This document shows positions 8,912-15,842 of a stretch of 29,209 nucleotides of DNA, one piece after another. The notes beneath the pieces are model-generated. The model saw only the letters and a program-made list of their open reading frames with translations. It was not told the DNA's origin and did no database searches. This DNA comes from a virus: positions 1 to 29,209 of the IMG/VR virus record IMGVR_UViG_3300030329_000871, one strand, 5' to 3'. A program made the position numbers and the translations under genes. Each line of letters opens with the position of its first letter. The first letter of the stretch is position 1.

Positions 8912-9592
8912 TTAAGTTATGTTTTCGTTTAATTTGCTCCGCACAAAGCCATTGACCTTGTACCTCACCAAGCTACCAACCGGTTCCTCCCTGCCCATTC
9001 GGGTAATTCCTACTGAGCGGGAACTATTTGTTCCTGTTAAAGTCGAAACCGGAATTTGGTAATTGTTTAGCAGCACAAACACCGACTCGGCTACCGCCTC
9101 TGCGGTAAAATAAGTGCCGCTTGTTGGGCGATTGACTGCTGGGTTTTCAATGCAATCAACCTCCCAAAGATAATCAACAACCGTGCGCTCAAGCACCCGA
9201 TTCATGCCGGGAGAACGAAGCACGATTGCCATGACGCGCACACGGTTAAGCATTTCCTCCATCTTGCTCTGTACGTCATCATCCTCTTTTACTAATCCTG
9301 CTGAATAGGCAACCGTGGCAGTTTCATTATCTGCTACTGCATCGCTTAACCCTCCCGTCCCTGTCAGGGTTGTTGCCTCCGCTGATGCTGCTGAGGTAAG
9401 CGTAAATGTTGCCCCGCCTGAGAAAGTTAAAATTGTGCCGTTATCTATATCTGCCGGTAAGGAATCAACGGTTAATGAAGTTGCCCCGCCAGAATAGCCT
9501 CCCCCATTATTTACCACCGCAGCAACAAACGGGGATTGCCCAGCTAATCTGGTATGCAATGCCGCTTGTATGCCTGTGAGATAAACCGCCAT
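8912..9592 (-). CDS. Putative tail terminator or gp37-like protein
   Basis: This 226-residue protein has two parts. The outer parts (residues 1-26 and about 100-226) look like a small alpha/beta head-tail joining or tail terminator domain, with RVRVMAIVLRSPG and EVDCIENPAVNRP as notable motifs. Residues 27-98 hold an inserted Gly/Thr/Ser-rich beta module (GGATSLTVDSLPADI...TILTFSGGATFTLTSA) of a type seen inserted in various phage structural proteins. In Mu-like genomes the gene after gp36 is gp37, so that or a tail terminator is the most likely equivalent. Its ATG overlaps the stop of the gp36-like gene by one base. The insertion could be exposed on the virion neck; that is inference. Confidence 0.45.
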   Translation of the reverse strand: MAVYLTGIQAALHTRLAGQSPFVAAVVNNGGGYSGGATSLTVDSLPADIDNGTILTFSGGATFTLTSAASAEATTLTGTGGLSDAVADNETATVAYSAGLVKEDDDVQSKMEEMLNRVRVMAIVLRSPGMNRVLERTVVDYLWEVDCIENPAVNRPTSGTYFTAEAVAESVFVLLNNYQIPVSTLTGTNSSRSVGITRMGREEPVGSLVRYKVNGFVRSKLNENIT

Positions 9593-10086
9593 CAGAGTTC
9601 TGTGTATTTATCCTGCGCCGTGCCATCCACTATTTCCTTGCCGGTCGCTATGGCGATTTGTTGATCGTACCCGTATCCCCCCTTGTCATCAAAATAGGCT
9701 TCAGTTGCCTCTGTTGTTGGTTTTGGAATCCCAAATCTGCAATCCGAAACCTTCTCCATGAATTGCATTGCCGAGTTGTAGGCTGCAATTCTTACGTCAG
9801 AAACATCTGTGACAGCCCCGCCTACGCGCTTCATGACCTCAACAATTATTATGTCGAGGGCCGGGGAGTGAAGCACAGTAGGCAGGGTGCCAGCAACAGA
9901 ATCAATACCATTGCGCGGACAGCCCTTAATATAACCGCGAACTAATTCGGTCACATCAGAAATAACAGAAGTGAGAACGCCGGATGCTGTTTGACCACTA
10001 GCTAGGCCAATGGAGTTGTACTTTGCCAACTCCGTATCCGTCATACGAGTCTGCACATCCGCTTCTGCTATTGCCGTCCAACCCAT
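9592..10086 (-). CDS. gp36-like head-tail connector (DUF1320)
   Basis: This 164-residue mostly helical protein matches the pattern of the Mu gp36 / DUF1320 family: an N-terminal WTAIAEADVQTRMTDTEL segment, a helical core with a VTELVRGYI motif, and a C-terminal part in FGIPKP. Proteins of this family are connector or adaptor proteins that sit under the portal and join head and tail. It follows the small membrane-protein cluster rather than the capsid gene directly, so the head module is interrupted by the fibre and lysis-type genes. The start is the ATG of MGWTAI, a few bases after the holin-like stop. I am fairly confident of the family. Confidence 0.75.
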   Translation of the reverse strand: MGWTAIAEADVQTRMTDTELAKYNSIGLASGQTASGVLTSVISDVTELVRGYIKGCPRNGIDSVAGTLPTVLHSPALDIIIVEVMKRVGGAVTDVSDVRIAAYNSAMQFMEKVSDCRFGIPKPTTEATEAYFDDKGGYGYDQQIAIATGKEIVDGTAQDKYTEL

Positions 10087-10091
10087 AACCC

Positions 10092-10262
10092 TTAACCTTT
10101 AGAGTTTTCCGCTTTCTTGATTCCGTGCCTCAAGAACAAGGCGAGTAACGAAGTTATGACCACATTCGCAGCAGCACCTAGTTCTAATTCGCCAGTAAAA
10201 TACCCCGCAATCCCAGCGATTGCGCCAGTAATGGCTGTCCATGTTGTTTTTGATTTAAGCAT
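10092..10262 (-). CDS. Holin-like small membrane protein, 56 aa
   Basis: I translated this short gene by hand: 56 residues beginning MLKSKTTWTAI. It has two hydrophobic Gly/Ala/Ile-rich segments (about residues 8-22 and 30-45), then LFLRHGIKKAEN, a basic tail. Short phage proteins ending FLR(D/H)GIKK are common next to lysis genes and are usually annotated as holin-like or hypothetical. The ATG lies within the last codons of the preceding 50-aa gene (shared bases at GATGCTTAA), so the two are translationally coupled. A holin forms lesions in the inner membrane to trigger lysis. The role is inferred from topology and neighbours; the reading frame itself is convincing. Confidence 0.6.
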   Translation of the reverse strand: MLKSKTTWTAITGAIAGIAGYFTGELELGAAANVVITSLLALFLRHGIKKAENSKG

Positions 10263-10407
10263 CTTTTATTAGTTGTTTTATTTTTAGTATAATGTAAATA
10301 AGTGACGCTGCACTTAATACGATTTTAAGAACCAAATCTATGTCTACCAACCAGTTGCCAAGGCCCGTAATGCTCGCAAAAGCTACTTTCAAGTCGTCTA
10401 AATTCAT
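10255..10407 (-). CDS. Single-membrane-segment protein, 50 aa
   Basis: Hand translation gives a 50-residue protein, MNLDDLKVAF... to ...KQLIKDA. The first 25 residues are acidic to neutral; residues 24-41 (DLVLKIVLSAASLIYIIL) form one clear membrane helix followed by a short basic end (KIKQLIKDA). This predicts an N-out or N-in single-span protein like small holins, antiholins or spanin-like partners. Its ATG overlaps the stop of the lipoprotein gene (ATGA), and its own end overlaps the start of the holin-like gene. No family recognised. Lysis-cassette membership is inferred from the chain of overlapping small membrane genes. Confidence 0.55.
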   Translation of the reverse strand: MNLDDLKVAFASITGLGNWLVDIDLVLKIVLSAASLIYIILKIKQLIKDA

Positions 10408-10556
10408 TCTGCTTTTGCGCCTTCATATTCAATGTCGAAGAAAGGGGTGTCGATTTCAAGATTGCCGGGTAGCGACTTGCAACCGCTGGCCAAAAAAGCA
10501 ATCAGCAGCATTGCCCCAACAAATATCGCAAGGGTTATTTTGTCTGTCCTGCTCAT
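10404..10556 (-). CDS. Small lipoprotein, possible outer spanin
   Basis: Hand translation gives 50 residues. The N-terminus has a basic start (MSRTDK), a hydrophobic core of about 18 residues and a lipobox LASGC with Cys30, so signal peptidase II cleavage and lipidation at that Cys are expected. The mature part is only about 21 residues (CKSLPGNLEIDTPFF...), short but within the range of small outer-membrane spanins. Spanins link inner and outer membranes and fuse them in the last lysis step in Gram-negative hosts. Its ATG overlaps the stop of the MscS-like gene (ATGA), and its stop overlaps the next ATG. The lipoprotein nature is clear; the spanin role is inference. Confidence 0.65.
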   Translation of the reverse strand: MSRTDKITLAIFVGAMLLIAFLASGCKSLPGNLEIDTPFFDIEYEGAKAE

Positions 10557-10942
10557 TTCTTGTTAATCACTTCAACTTTCACCGCGCCTTTTTCGTCGCC
10601 TTTAGGCAAATACTCATCGCCACCATTAGCGGGTAATTTTTTCTCAACGACTAACGATTTCAACTGTTCGTTTGGGACGATCATTTTGGTCTGCCTGTCG
10701 GTCATGAAAAACGTGGTCGATGTAATCCCAAGCCTAATGACTCGCGCCTGCCTTCCGCTGATATACAAGATTTCATCGTTCTCAAAGCTGCTGCCCCAAT
10801 AAACGATAACGCCTTGTGCGAAGTTGAATAACACATCCTTGAACAGCAACACCACAAACGCACCCAGCACAATCCAGCCATAATGGCCGATTGCCTGCTG
10901 CGCTACGCCTTCAAGTGCCGCGTGGTCAAGGACATTGGTCAT
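10553..10942 (-). CDS. Minimal MscS-like mechanosensitive channel protein
   Basis: This 129-residue protein aligns by eye with the core of the small-conductance mechanosensitive channel MscS: a single hydrophobic helix (about residues 20-45) corresponding to the pore helix TM3, with a NFAQGVIVYW segment like the MscS N-x2-x-GV region, then the beta domain with DEILYISGRQARVIRL, STTFFMTDRQ and the signature IVPNEQL (IPN in MscS). The MscS helices TM1 and TM2 and the large C-terminal alpha/beta vestibule are absent. Residues 105-129 are a charged tail. It heads the four-gene cluster of small membrane proteins and overlaps the lipoprotein gene by ATGA. A pore-forming or holin-like role, or an osmotic role in the infected cell, are possible. 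Confidence 0.75.
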   Translation of the reverse strand: MTNVLDHAALEGVAQQAIGHYGWIVLGAFVVLLFKDVLFNFAQGVIVYWGSSFENDEILYISGRQARVIRLGITSTTFFMTDRQTKMIVPNEQLKSLVVEKKLPANGGDEYLPKGDEKGAVKVEVINKK

Positions 10943-11253
10943 TCAGCTTCTTCTTCAGCCGGTGCTTCCTCAACTGGCGCACGTTCCAGCCCAAGCTGGG
11001 CCAACGCTAGGTCGCCAACATAGGTCGCATCGTCTTTGTCGCTACCCCAAGCGTCCCAAGTTGGCCCAGTTACATTTAGCAGAGTCGAAACGAGAGGGTT
11101 CTGCCCCCATGTTTCATTGCCCTCGGCATCGGTGTATTTGCCGAAACCATTTACGCTAAATTGCATCCCGAACTCCTGAGCGGAATTAAGGGCAACAACT
11201 ACCTTGCTGACGTTAAGCGTCTGCGCGTTTGGTACTGTGTTTATTTCTATCAT
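10939..11253 (-). CDS. Unknown protein with acidic tail, 104 aa
   Basis: This 104-residue protein has an N-terminal beta-like part (VSKVVVALNSAQEFGMQFSV) and a Trp-containing middle, ending in a strongly acidic, Pro/Ala/Glu-rich tail (APVEEAPAEEEAE in pattern). The upstream 90-residue gene ends in a similar tail. I know no family. Its stop overlaps the MscS-like start by 4 bases and it begins 2 bases after the upstream stop. It sits between the fibre gene and the membrane cluster; a small accessory virion or chaperone protein is possible. The acidic tail may be an interaction segment; this is inference. Confidence 0.55.
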   Translation of the reverse strand: MIEINTVPNAQTLNVSKVVVALNSAQEFGMQFSVNGFGKYTDAEGNETWGQNPLVSTLLNVTGPTWDAWGSDKDDATYVGDLALAQLGLERAPVEEAPAEEEAE

Positions 11254-11254
11254 C

Positions 11255-11527
11255 TTATTCCTCGCTAGATTCTTCTGCCGCCGGTTCTTCTGCCGGTAGA
11301 CTTGCTTGGTACTGCGCCTTCACCTCGTCTGTCCAAAGACTGTTTGCAACGGCTTGCACCCGCGCATCTTCGCCGCTTACATCATCAGTCGGCACAACAA
11401 CGTGCCGGTGAAAACTGCGGCTTATTTCGTTGCCATCGTCTTGGATGACGGTATCTGTGCGAACCGAAATGACGGAGTTCGCACCCACTTGCATTTCGCC
11501 GATTTCTGTTATTTTTTCTAATGCCAT
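11255..11527 (-). CDS. Unknown protein with acidic tail, 90 aa
   Basis: This 90-residue protein begins MALEKITEIGEMQV and contains a probable beta hairpin region (SVISVRTDTVIQDDGNEISRSF) followed by a helical part (AVANSLWTDEVKAQYQASLP) and an acidic tail of Pro, Ala, Glu and Ser. Beta-then-helix small proteins like this are common between fibre and lysis genes of phages, with no known function to me. No ribosome binding site is evident, only A-rich sequence. It follows the fibre gene by three bases. The tail resembles that of the next gene, so the two may have related roles. Confidence 0.55.
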   Translation of the reverse strand: MALEKITEIGEMQVGANSVISVRTDTVIQDDGNEISRSFHRHVVVPTDDVSGEDARVQAVANSLWTDEVKAQYQASLPAEEPAAEESSEE

Positions 11528-11530
11528 TTT

Positions 11531-14086
11531 TTATACAAAGTAAGTAAGTGAGAAACTCAAGTCGCTTGAACCGCTCGATAATCCGCTAATGTCTAAACCA
11601 GCGTCTGCTGACCCGCTAACGTATTGGCTAAATTGAACAACAGTAGAATTATTGCCTACATAAGTTAAAACCGAATTACCGCTTGAGGTGTAAGAGCGCA
11701 AACGAACAGAACCTGTGCCCAATGCTTGAGCGGACAAGTTTTGAGAAGTGAACGGCAACCCCGTAACATAAACATTTCCTGCCCCAGCACTTGATTCGCT
11801 GATGTTAATCAACGAACACAAAACCGTAACCAAGTTGCCAATTCTCGTGTATTTAGCAATTGTTGTCCCAACAGTATAAGTTCCTGCCGTTGATGAACCC
11901 TTAAAAACCGGCGTCCAAGTGCCTTCCTCGTATTTATCTAGCGTATACCCCGTGCCGGTTCCGCTGCCAGTTGTTGCTGATTGGAACGCTATTCCTGCGC
12001 TGAACGTGGCCAAACCATCTGCCTGTAAAGCACCAGCGTCACTTATAGATAGCCCAGTAGAACCGTAACCGCCGCCCACATTGAGATACGGGCCAGAGAC
12101 GTTGACTGAGCCGGTGCTTGCTATACTCAATCGCGCAGTACCAGTTCCATCGTCTGCGGTATAAAAGTTAATTGATTTACCGGAGTCTTCGGCAATTATT
12201 TTTAAGTTTCCATCGGTATGCAAATAACCGTGAGCCGACCCTCCGGTGTTGCGGATAAAAATACCTCGCGTGGTGTTGCTAGAGCCGTCGAGTTTTAGCG
12301 CAATTCCGTCCGATTCAGTTGTTATGTTGCCGGTGCTGGATATGGTGAGACGCGCAGCCGGTTCACTAAATCCACCACTCGCTGACGAAGTCCCAATAGT
12401 TAACGTGCCGGTGTTCGTCGCTTTAATCGCGGCGGTGTAACCCTCTGTGCCGCTTGCTTTGCCGCCAAAAGTTAACAACGAAGCCGCGCCACCGCCTTGT
12501 GCCGGATTGTGCAGCAACATCTCTGGCCCGACATCTGTGCTGGCCGAGCCTTCAAGCTGCATCTTCTTTGCGCCGACGTTGGCATCAAGTGCGGCCGCGC
12601 CAACCAAAACGTGGCCGCTGGAGTCTATGGTGAGACGATTCGCTCCGGCTGTGTAATCAAAGAAACCTAAATTGCCGCTTGTGCTAGTCCACAAACCATA
12701 CTCTCTGCCTCCGGTTCCGGTTGACTTCATCAGCACACGCGCCGTGCCGGAATTGACCGCCTCAATTGTTGAGGTCGATGCTGTGGTGTTTGGTGAACCA
12801 CCAACGCCAATATCGCCAGAAGTTAATATTTGACCATCCGCAGGAGTCGCCGCGCTTGTGCCGATTCGTGCGCTTGTGCTGTTCAACTGAACCACCGGCT
12901 GAACTTGCGTCACGCCGCTTGCGCTTGCCGTGCCATCCGCTGCGCCAGCGCGGTCTTGAACGGTGAGTGATTGCGTTGGATTTGCGGAGAGTTCGTAGTC
13001 GGAGACGCAACCAACGGCAACGATGCTGACGTTATCCAGCCAAAAACTTTCAGCGGCATCCAATCCAGCAAGCAGAAATTTAGGTGCGCTGCCGAAGTCG
13101 CCTTCAAGCACAACACTATAACTGGCGAAACTTGTTGTCAGCGTTACCGACTCATTGAGCGCGGTGTTCGTAGTGTCGTCGTTGTTCTGAAAATTAAAAT
13201 ACAGTTTACTGCCGCCAGTTACTGCCTTCGCGTCAAAACTCAAACGATACCGTTTGTTGTTTTCAGTTGCGCCTCCTGTGTTGAAGTAGTCTTTGCCTAG
13301 GAATGACCTTTGAGCGAAACTTGCGAGGTTGTTTGTTCCACCACCAAACGCTGCCGTCTGTGGGATTTTCAGCGCACCAGAATCGTTTGCGGCTGTAATT
13401 GCAACCGCGCCCCAGTTGCCAACTCCGCTCGCGAACGTGCGGTTTGCGGCATCGCCAATCTTCTCGGTCTGACTTCCATACTGGTCAGCAAAATCAACGT
13501 CAGCGCGTTCGAAAAGTGCCTTGGCATCGACAAGTTTGTTCCACGTTCTAAAGCGGTAAAAAGTTCCCAGTACACCGTAGGTTGATGAGGAACCAAATCT
13601 CGATGTGGTTGTGTTGCCGTCACCAAGGTCAATTCCGCTTTCTGCGCTTATGTCTATGCTACCAACGCTGTTGCCGTTTTTGTAAAGAGTTGCGTCTCCG
13701 TCTCGGTCGAACGTCAAAACGTAATGAGTCGGCGTGTTGTAATCCGCCGTCATATCATACGCTATACTTCGCGTTGTTGCCGTCCCGCTTGAGTTGGTAA
13801 ATATCAAAGCCACATTGTTTGCCGTAATGTGGTTGCGAACGTATAAACGGTTATTGCCTCCCGTGTGCGTGAAATACAGAAAATTACCATAAGCGGTTTC
13901 TCCGGTTTGGTTTAAAATAAATTCAACCGAGAAATCACTTGTGCCAAACTCTGCGGCGGCATTGTTCGCGCCATCGACGTAGCCGCCATCTTCAAAATGC
14001 AGACCCGCGCCGTCTGAGGCGTTGACTAGCTCGCGGATTATCTCCCCGCCGCTAGTGGTTTTTGGTGTCGTTAATGTTGCGCTCAT
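11531..14086 (-). CDS. LamG-domain fibre or adhesin, 851 aa
   Basis: The protein has a clear modular plan. Residues about 25-200 look like a LamG / concanavalin-type lectin domain (SDFSVEFILN, THYVLTFDRDGDATLYKNG, FYRFRTWNK). Residues 215-358 resemble a carbohydrate-binding beta-sandwich (RYRLSFDAKA...LYFNF...FWLDNVSIV). Residues 400-700 contain four fibre-like repeats of the form RL(T/S)I.S(S/T)G (near 484, 580, 652 and 678). The C-terminus starts with EEGTWTPV (720-727) and is a beta-rich tip of a kind I know from phage tail fibres. It probably binds host surface glycans. It is encoded between the capsid gene and the connector gene, which could mean a head or neck fibre; this is inference. 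Confidence 0.7.
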   Translation of the reverse strand: MSATLTTPKTTSGGEIIRELVNASDGAGLHFEDGGYVDGANNAAAEFGTSDFSVEFILNQTGETAYGNFLYFTHTGGNNRLYVRNHITANNVALIFTNSSGTATTRSIAYDMTADYNTPTHYVLTFDRDGDATLYKNGNSVGSIDISAESGIDLGDGNTTTSRFGSSSTYGVLGTFYRFRTWNKLVDAKALFERADVDFADQYGSQTEKIGDAANRTFASGVGNWGAVAITAANDSGALKIPQTAAFGGGTNNLASFAQRSFLGKDYFNTGGATENNKRYRLSFDAKAVTGGSKLYFNFQNNDDTTNTALNESVTLTTSFASYSVVLEGDFGSAPKFLLAGLDAAESFWLDNVSIVAVGCVSDYELSANPTQSLTVQDRAGAADGTASASGVTQVQPVVQLNSTSARIGTSAATPADGQILTSGDIGVGGSPNTTASTSTIEAVNSGTARVLMKSTGTGGREYGLWTSTSGNLGFFDYTAGANRLTIDSSGHVLVGAAALDANVGAKKMQLEGSASTDVGPEMLLHNPAQGGGAASLLTFGGKASGTEGYTAAIKATNTGTLTIGTSSASGGFSEPAARLTISSTGNITTESDGIALKLDGSSNTTRGIFIRNTGGSAHGYLHTDGNLKIIAEDSGKSINFYTADDGTGTARLSIASTGSVNVSGPYLNVGGGYGSTGLSISDAGALQADGLATFSAGIAFQSATTGSGTGTGYTLDKYEEGTWTPVFKGSSTAGTYTVGTTIAKYTRIGNLVTVLCSLINISESSAGAGNVYVTGLPFTSQNLSAQALGTGSVRLRSYTSSGNSVLTYVGNNSTVVQFSQYVSGSADAGLDISGLSSGSSDLSFSLTYFV

Positions 14087-14409
14087 TGCTGCACGTATTC
14101 CATTATTTGCGCTTTATAGCTTGCCCCTGCTGCGCCTATCTTCATTGCCTTTACAACCCCATCAACTTTCAAAAAGCCTCCATCGCCACCTTGGTCTGTG
14201 GTGGGAGCGGAAAGGATGTAATGTGCATTTGCGGCAGTCGGGGCGGTGCTGTCCTCACGGTAATAAATATCTACCGTGCCAACATTCTGAAAAGTAATTG
14301 AGGTGCGGTTTCCGTTTTCAGCGATTGCTTGATCTCCTGTCCCGCTAACCCTTGCTGTGGCTGCGCCTGACGCAGCGGCTACATTGTTTGCCCAAAGTGG
14401 ATTTGCCAT
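14083..14409 (-). CDS. Small beta-rich virion protein, 108 aa
   Basis: This 108-residue protein begins MANPLWANN and is Ala/Gly/Thr rich with strands such as TSITFQNVGTVDIYYRED, a pattern typical of small phage head-associated or fibre-base proteins in which a non-covalent beta-sandwich forms around the FQN.G.VDIYY segment. It lies behind the capsid gene hairpin and overlaps the start of the fibre gene by 4 bases. A Shine-Dalgarno-like AGGAA lies about 10 bases before the ATG. A capsid accessory or fibre-anchoring protein is the best guess. No exact family was recognised. Confidence 0.55.
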   Translation of the reverse strand: MANPLWANNVAAASGAATARVSGTGDQAIAENGNRTSITFQNVGTVDIYYREDSTAPTAANAHYILSAPTTDQGGDGGFLKVDGVVKAMKIGAAGASYKAQIMEYVQQ

Positions 14410-14445
14410 CGTTCTAATTCCTGTCGTTTGTAAGTTTAATTAAAT

Positions 14446-14489
14446 GGGGAGCAGAGGGGATAACTTACGATAAAAACCCTCTGCCCCCC
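14446..14489 (-). terminator. Strong hairpin after capsid gene
   Basis: On the minus strand, just past the capsid stop codon, GGGGGGCAGAGGG (14489-14477) can pair over all 13 positions with CCCTCTGCTCCCC (14458-14446), with one G-U wobble. The loop is 18 bases, A/T rich. After the hairpin comes an A/T-rich stretch but no long T run. It could be a partial terminator that lowers readthrough into the fibre genes, or a stabiliser of the capsid mRNA 3' end. The pairing is visible directly; the function is inference. Confidence 0.7.
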
Positions 14490-14495
14490 TAGTTG

Positions 14496-15416
14496 TTATG
14501 ATGTGGTGATTCTTTTCACGCTGATTGCAGATGTGAGTTTTACGTCACGGCTCCAATCAACAGCATAAACATCCGAGCGGCTAGACTCGTCACGATATTC
14601 CCGAACAGCAGTTACGCCGCCTCGCCCACCGACAAACGTCTTAAAGGCAGAGGGATCGTAAATGGTTGGGGTTGCGCTACGGTTGAAGATGTAAACGTCA
14701 TCGCCATTCACGAATGAATTGCTGCGAGTTTTACCTTCTTTCGTAGTGTCGTATGCCATAGTGGCCAAGCGAATGTCTACTGCCGGATTAACCAGCATTG
14801 CAGAGGCTTGGCCTGAGTTCAGCCCAATAAGGGCTGCGCCGGGCTGCTTTGCAACGACTTTGGCATTACCACGGAAACGCCTCCAAGCAGTCATGCCCAT
14901 AAGGATTGCGTTTGGCAACTGGCCGGTGTCTTTTGCGATGGCTTCAATCTGCGCGTCCAGTTCATCAACCGGGTCGTTTGCATCATTGCTCCAAACACCA
15001 ACACCGCCGACTGCGGATACGTCATCAGCAACAGAGTAAACGTGCTTCTCATGCGAGAGAACGCTGCTCTGTACCAATGTCTTGACCTTGGCTTGCTCCA
15101 AGTCCAACGGGTTAATCGTACCGGCAGCATCGCGCTCGGAATCATCAATTGTGATTTCCAATGCTTGCGGCAAGCAGTTGTAGGTTGGCTCGGATACGTC
15201 CATAAAAATGCGTCGAGCAGGCCCACCAACACCGCGAGAGGTGTCATAGGTCTGAAAGGCATTCTTATCGTCGTAAGCCTTGTATTGTCCGATTGTCGCT
15301 GGCACCTGTACTTGAGGCGCAAGGAAATCAGCCGTTGCGGATTGCAAGTCATTCAGAACCCCGCTCGCATAATTGGTGAGGGTCGGATTGACTGATGCTT
15401 CTGATCTTAGTCCCAT
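14496..15416 (-). CDS. Major capsid protein (HK97-fold type)
   Basis: This 306-residue protein has the hallmarks of a phage major capsid protein of the type found with gpI-like proteases: N-terminal LTNYASGVLNDLQSATADFL, a middle ALEITIDDSERDA and a long EIEAIAKDTGQLPNAILMG-like helix-turn region that resembles the capsid P domain, and a C-terminal DVYAVDWSRDVKLTSA segment. It forms the icosahedral shell. It follows the decoration-type gene, and a good ribosome binding site (AGGAG) lies about 11 bases before the ATG, consistent with high expression. A strong hairpin lies behind it. No delta-domain is obvious; the protease/scaffold is encoded upstream. Identification as the major capsid protein is confident by motif and order. 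Confidence 0.85.
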   Translation of the reverse strand: MGLRSEASVNPTLTNYASGVLNDLQSATADFLAPQVQVPATIGQYKAYDDKNAFQTYDTSRGVGGPARRIFMDVSEPTYNCLPQALEITIDDSERDAAGTINPLDLEQAKVKTLVQSSVLSHEKHVYSVADDVSAVGGVGVWSNDANDPVDELDAQIEAIAKDTGQLPNAILMGMTAWRRFRGNAKVVAKQPGAALIGLNSGQASAMLVNPAVDIRLATMAYDTTKEGKTRSNSFVNGDDVYIFNRSATPTIYDPSAFKTFVGGRGGVTAVREYRDESSRSDVYAVDWSRDVKLTSAISVKRITTS

Positions 15417-15438
15417 AATATTCTAGTCTCCTATAAGA

Positions 15439-15819
15439 TTAAATGGCGGTGAAGGAATTGACCAAAGCGGCTTCAATAAGCTCGTCTGCAACTCCTGCTT
15501 CCATTGCTACTGCTGCAACTATTTTAGTGCTTGAGTGAGCCTTAAAAGTTCCGTCCGTGTGTACCATTAGATTTCCACCAAGGGCGACTGTGCCACTCAG
15601 CTTAACCTTTACCGTTCCGCTTGCCCCCGCAAAGGAGGCAATCGTGCTTTTACCCGATGTTGTTTCTCCATCGAGAATTACACCGAAGTTTCCGTTGTGT
15701 GCTGTTGCGATAGCAGCTTCCCCCGTAGCTATCTTGACAGCATAACCTTCCTTACCAGTTTGGTCTGCTGCCGGAGTTAGCGCGAAAATCGCTGTATCTC
15801 TTGTTAATGCTCCTGCCAT
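15439..15819 (-). CDS. Capsid decoration protein (DUF2190-like)
   Basis: This 126-residue, Ala/Gly/Thr-rich beta protein begins MAGALTRDTAIFALTPAAD and contains GNFGVILDGET, VKVKLSGTVALGGNL and VHTDGTFKA motifs, in the style of DUF2190 and other capsid cement proteins. Such proteins bind the outer capsid surface at threefold sites and stabilise the shell. It lies between the protease/scaffold and the capsid gene, the usual place for a decoration gene. No clear ribosome binding site is seen; the leader is A/T rich. The role is fairly well supported by composition and order, though no assay exists here. Confidence 0.7.
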   Translation of the reverse strand: MAGALTRDTAIFALTPAADQTGKEGYAVKIATGEAAIATAHNGNFGVILDGETTSGKSTIASFAGASGTVKVKLSGTVALGGNLMVHTDGTFKAHSSTKIVAAVAMEAGVADELIEAALVNSFTAI

Positions 15820-15842
15820 TTTATTACTTTATTTGATGTGTT

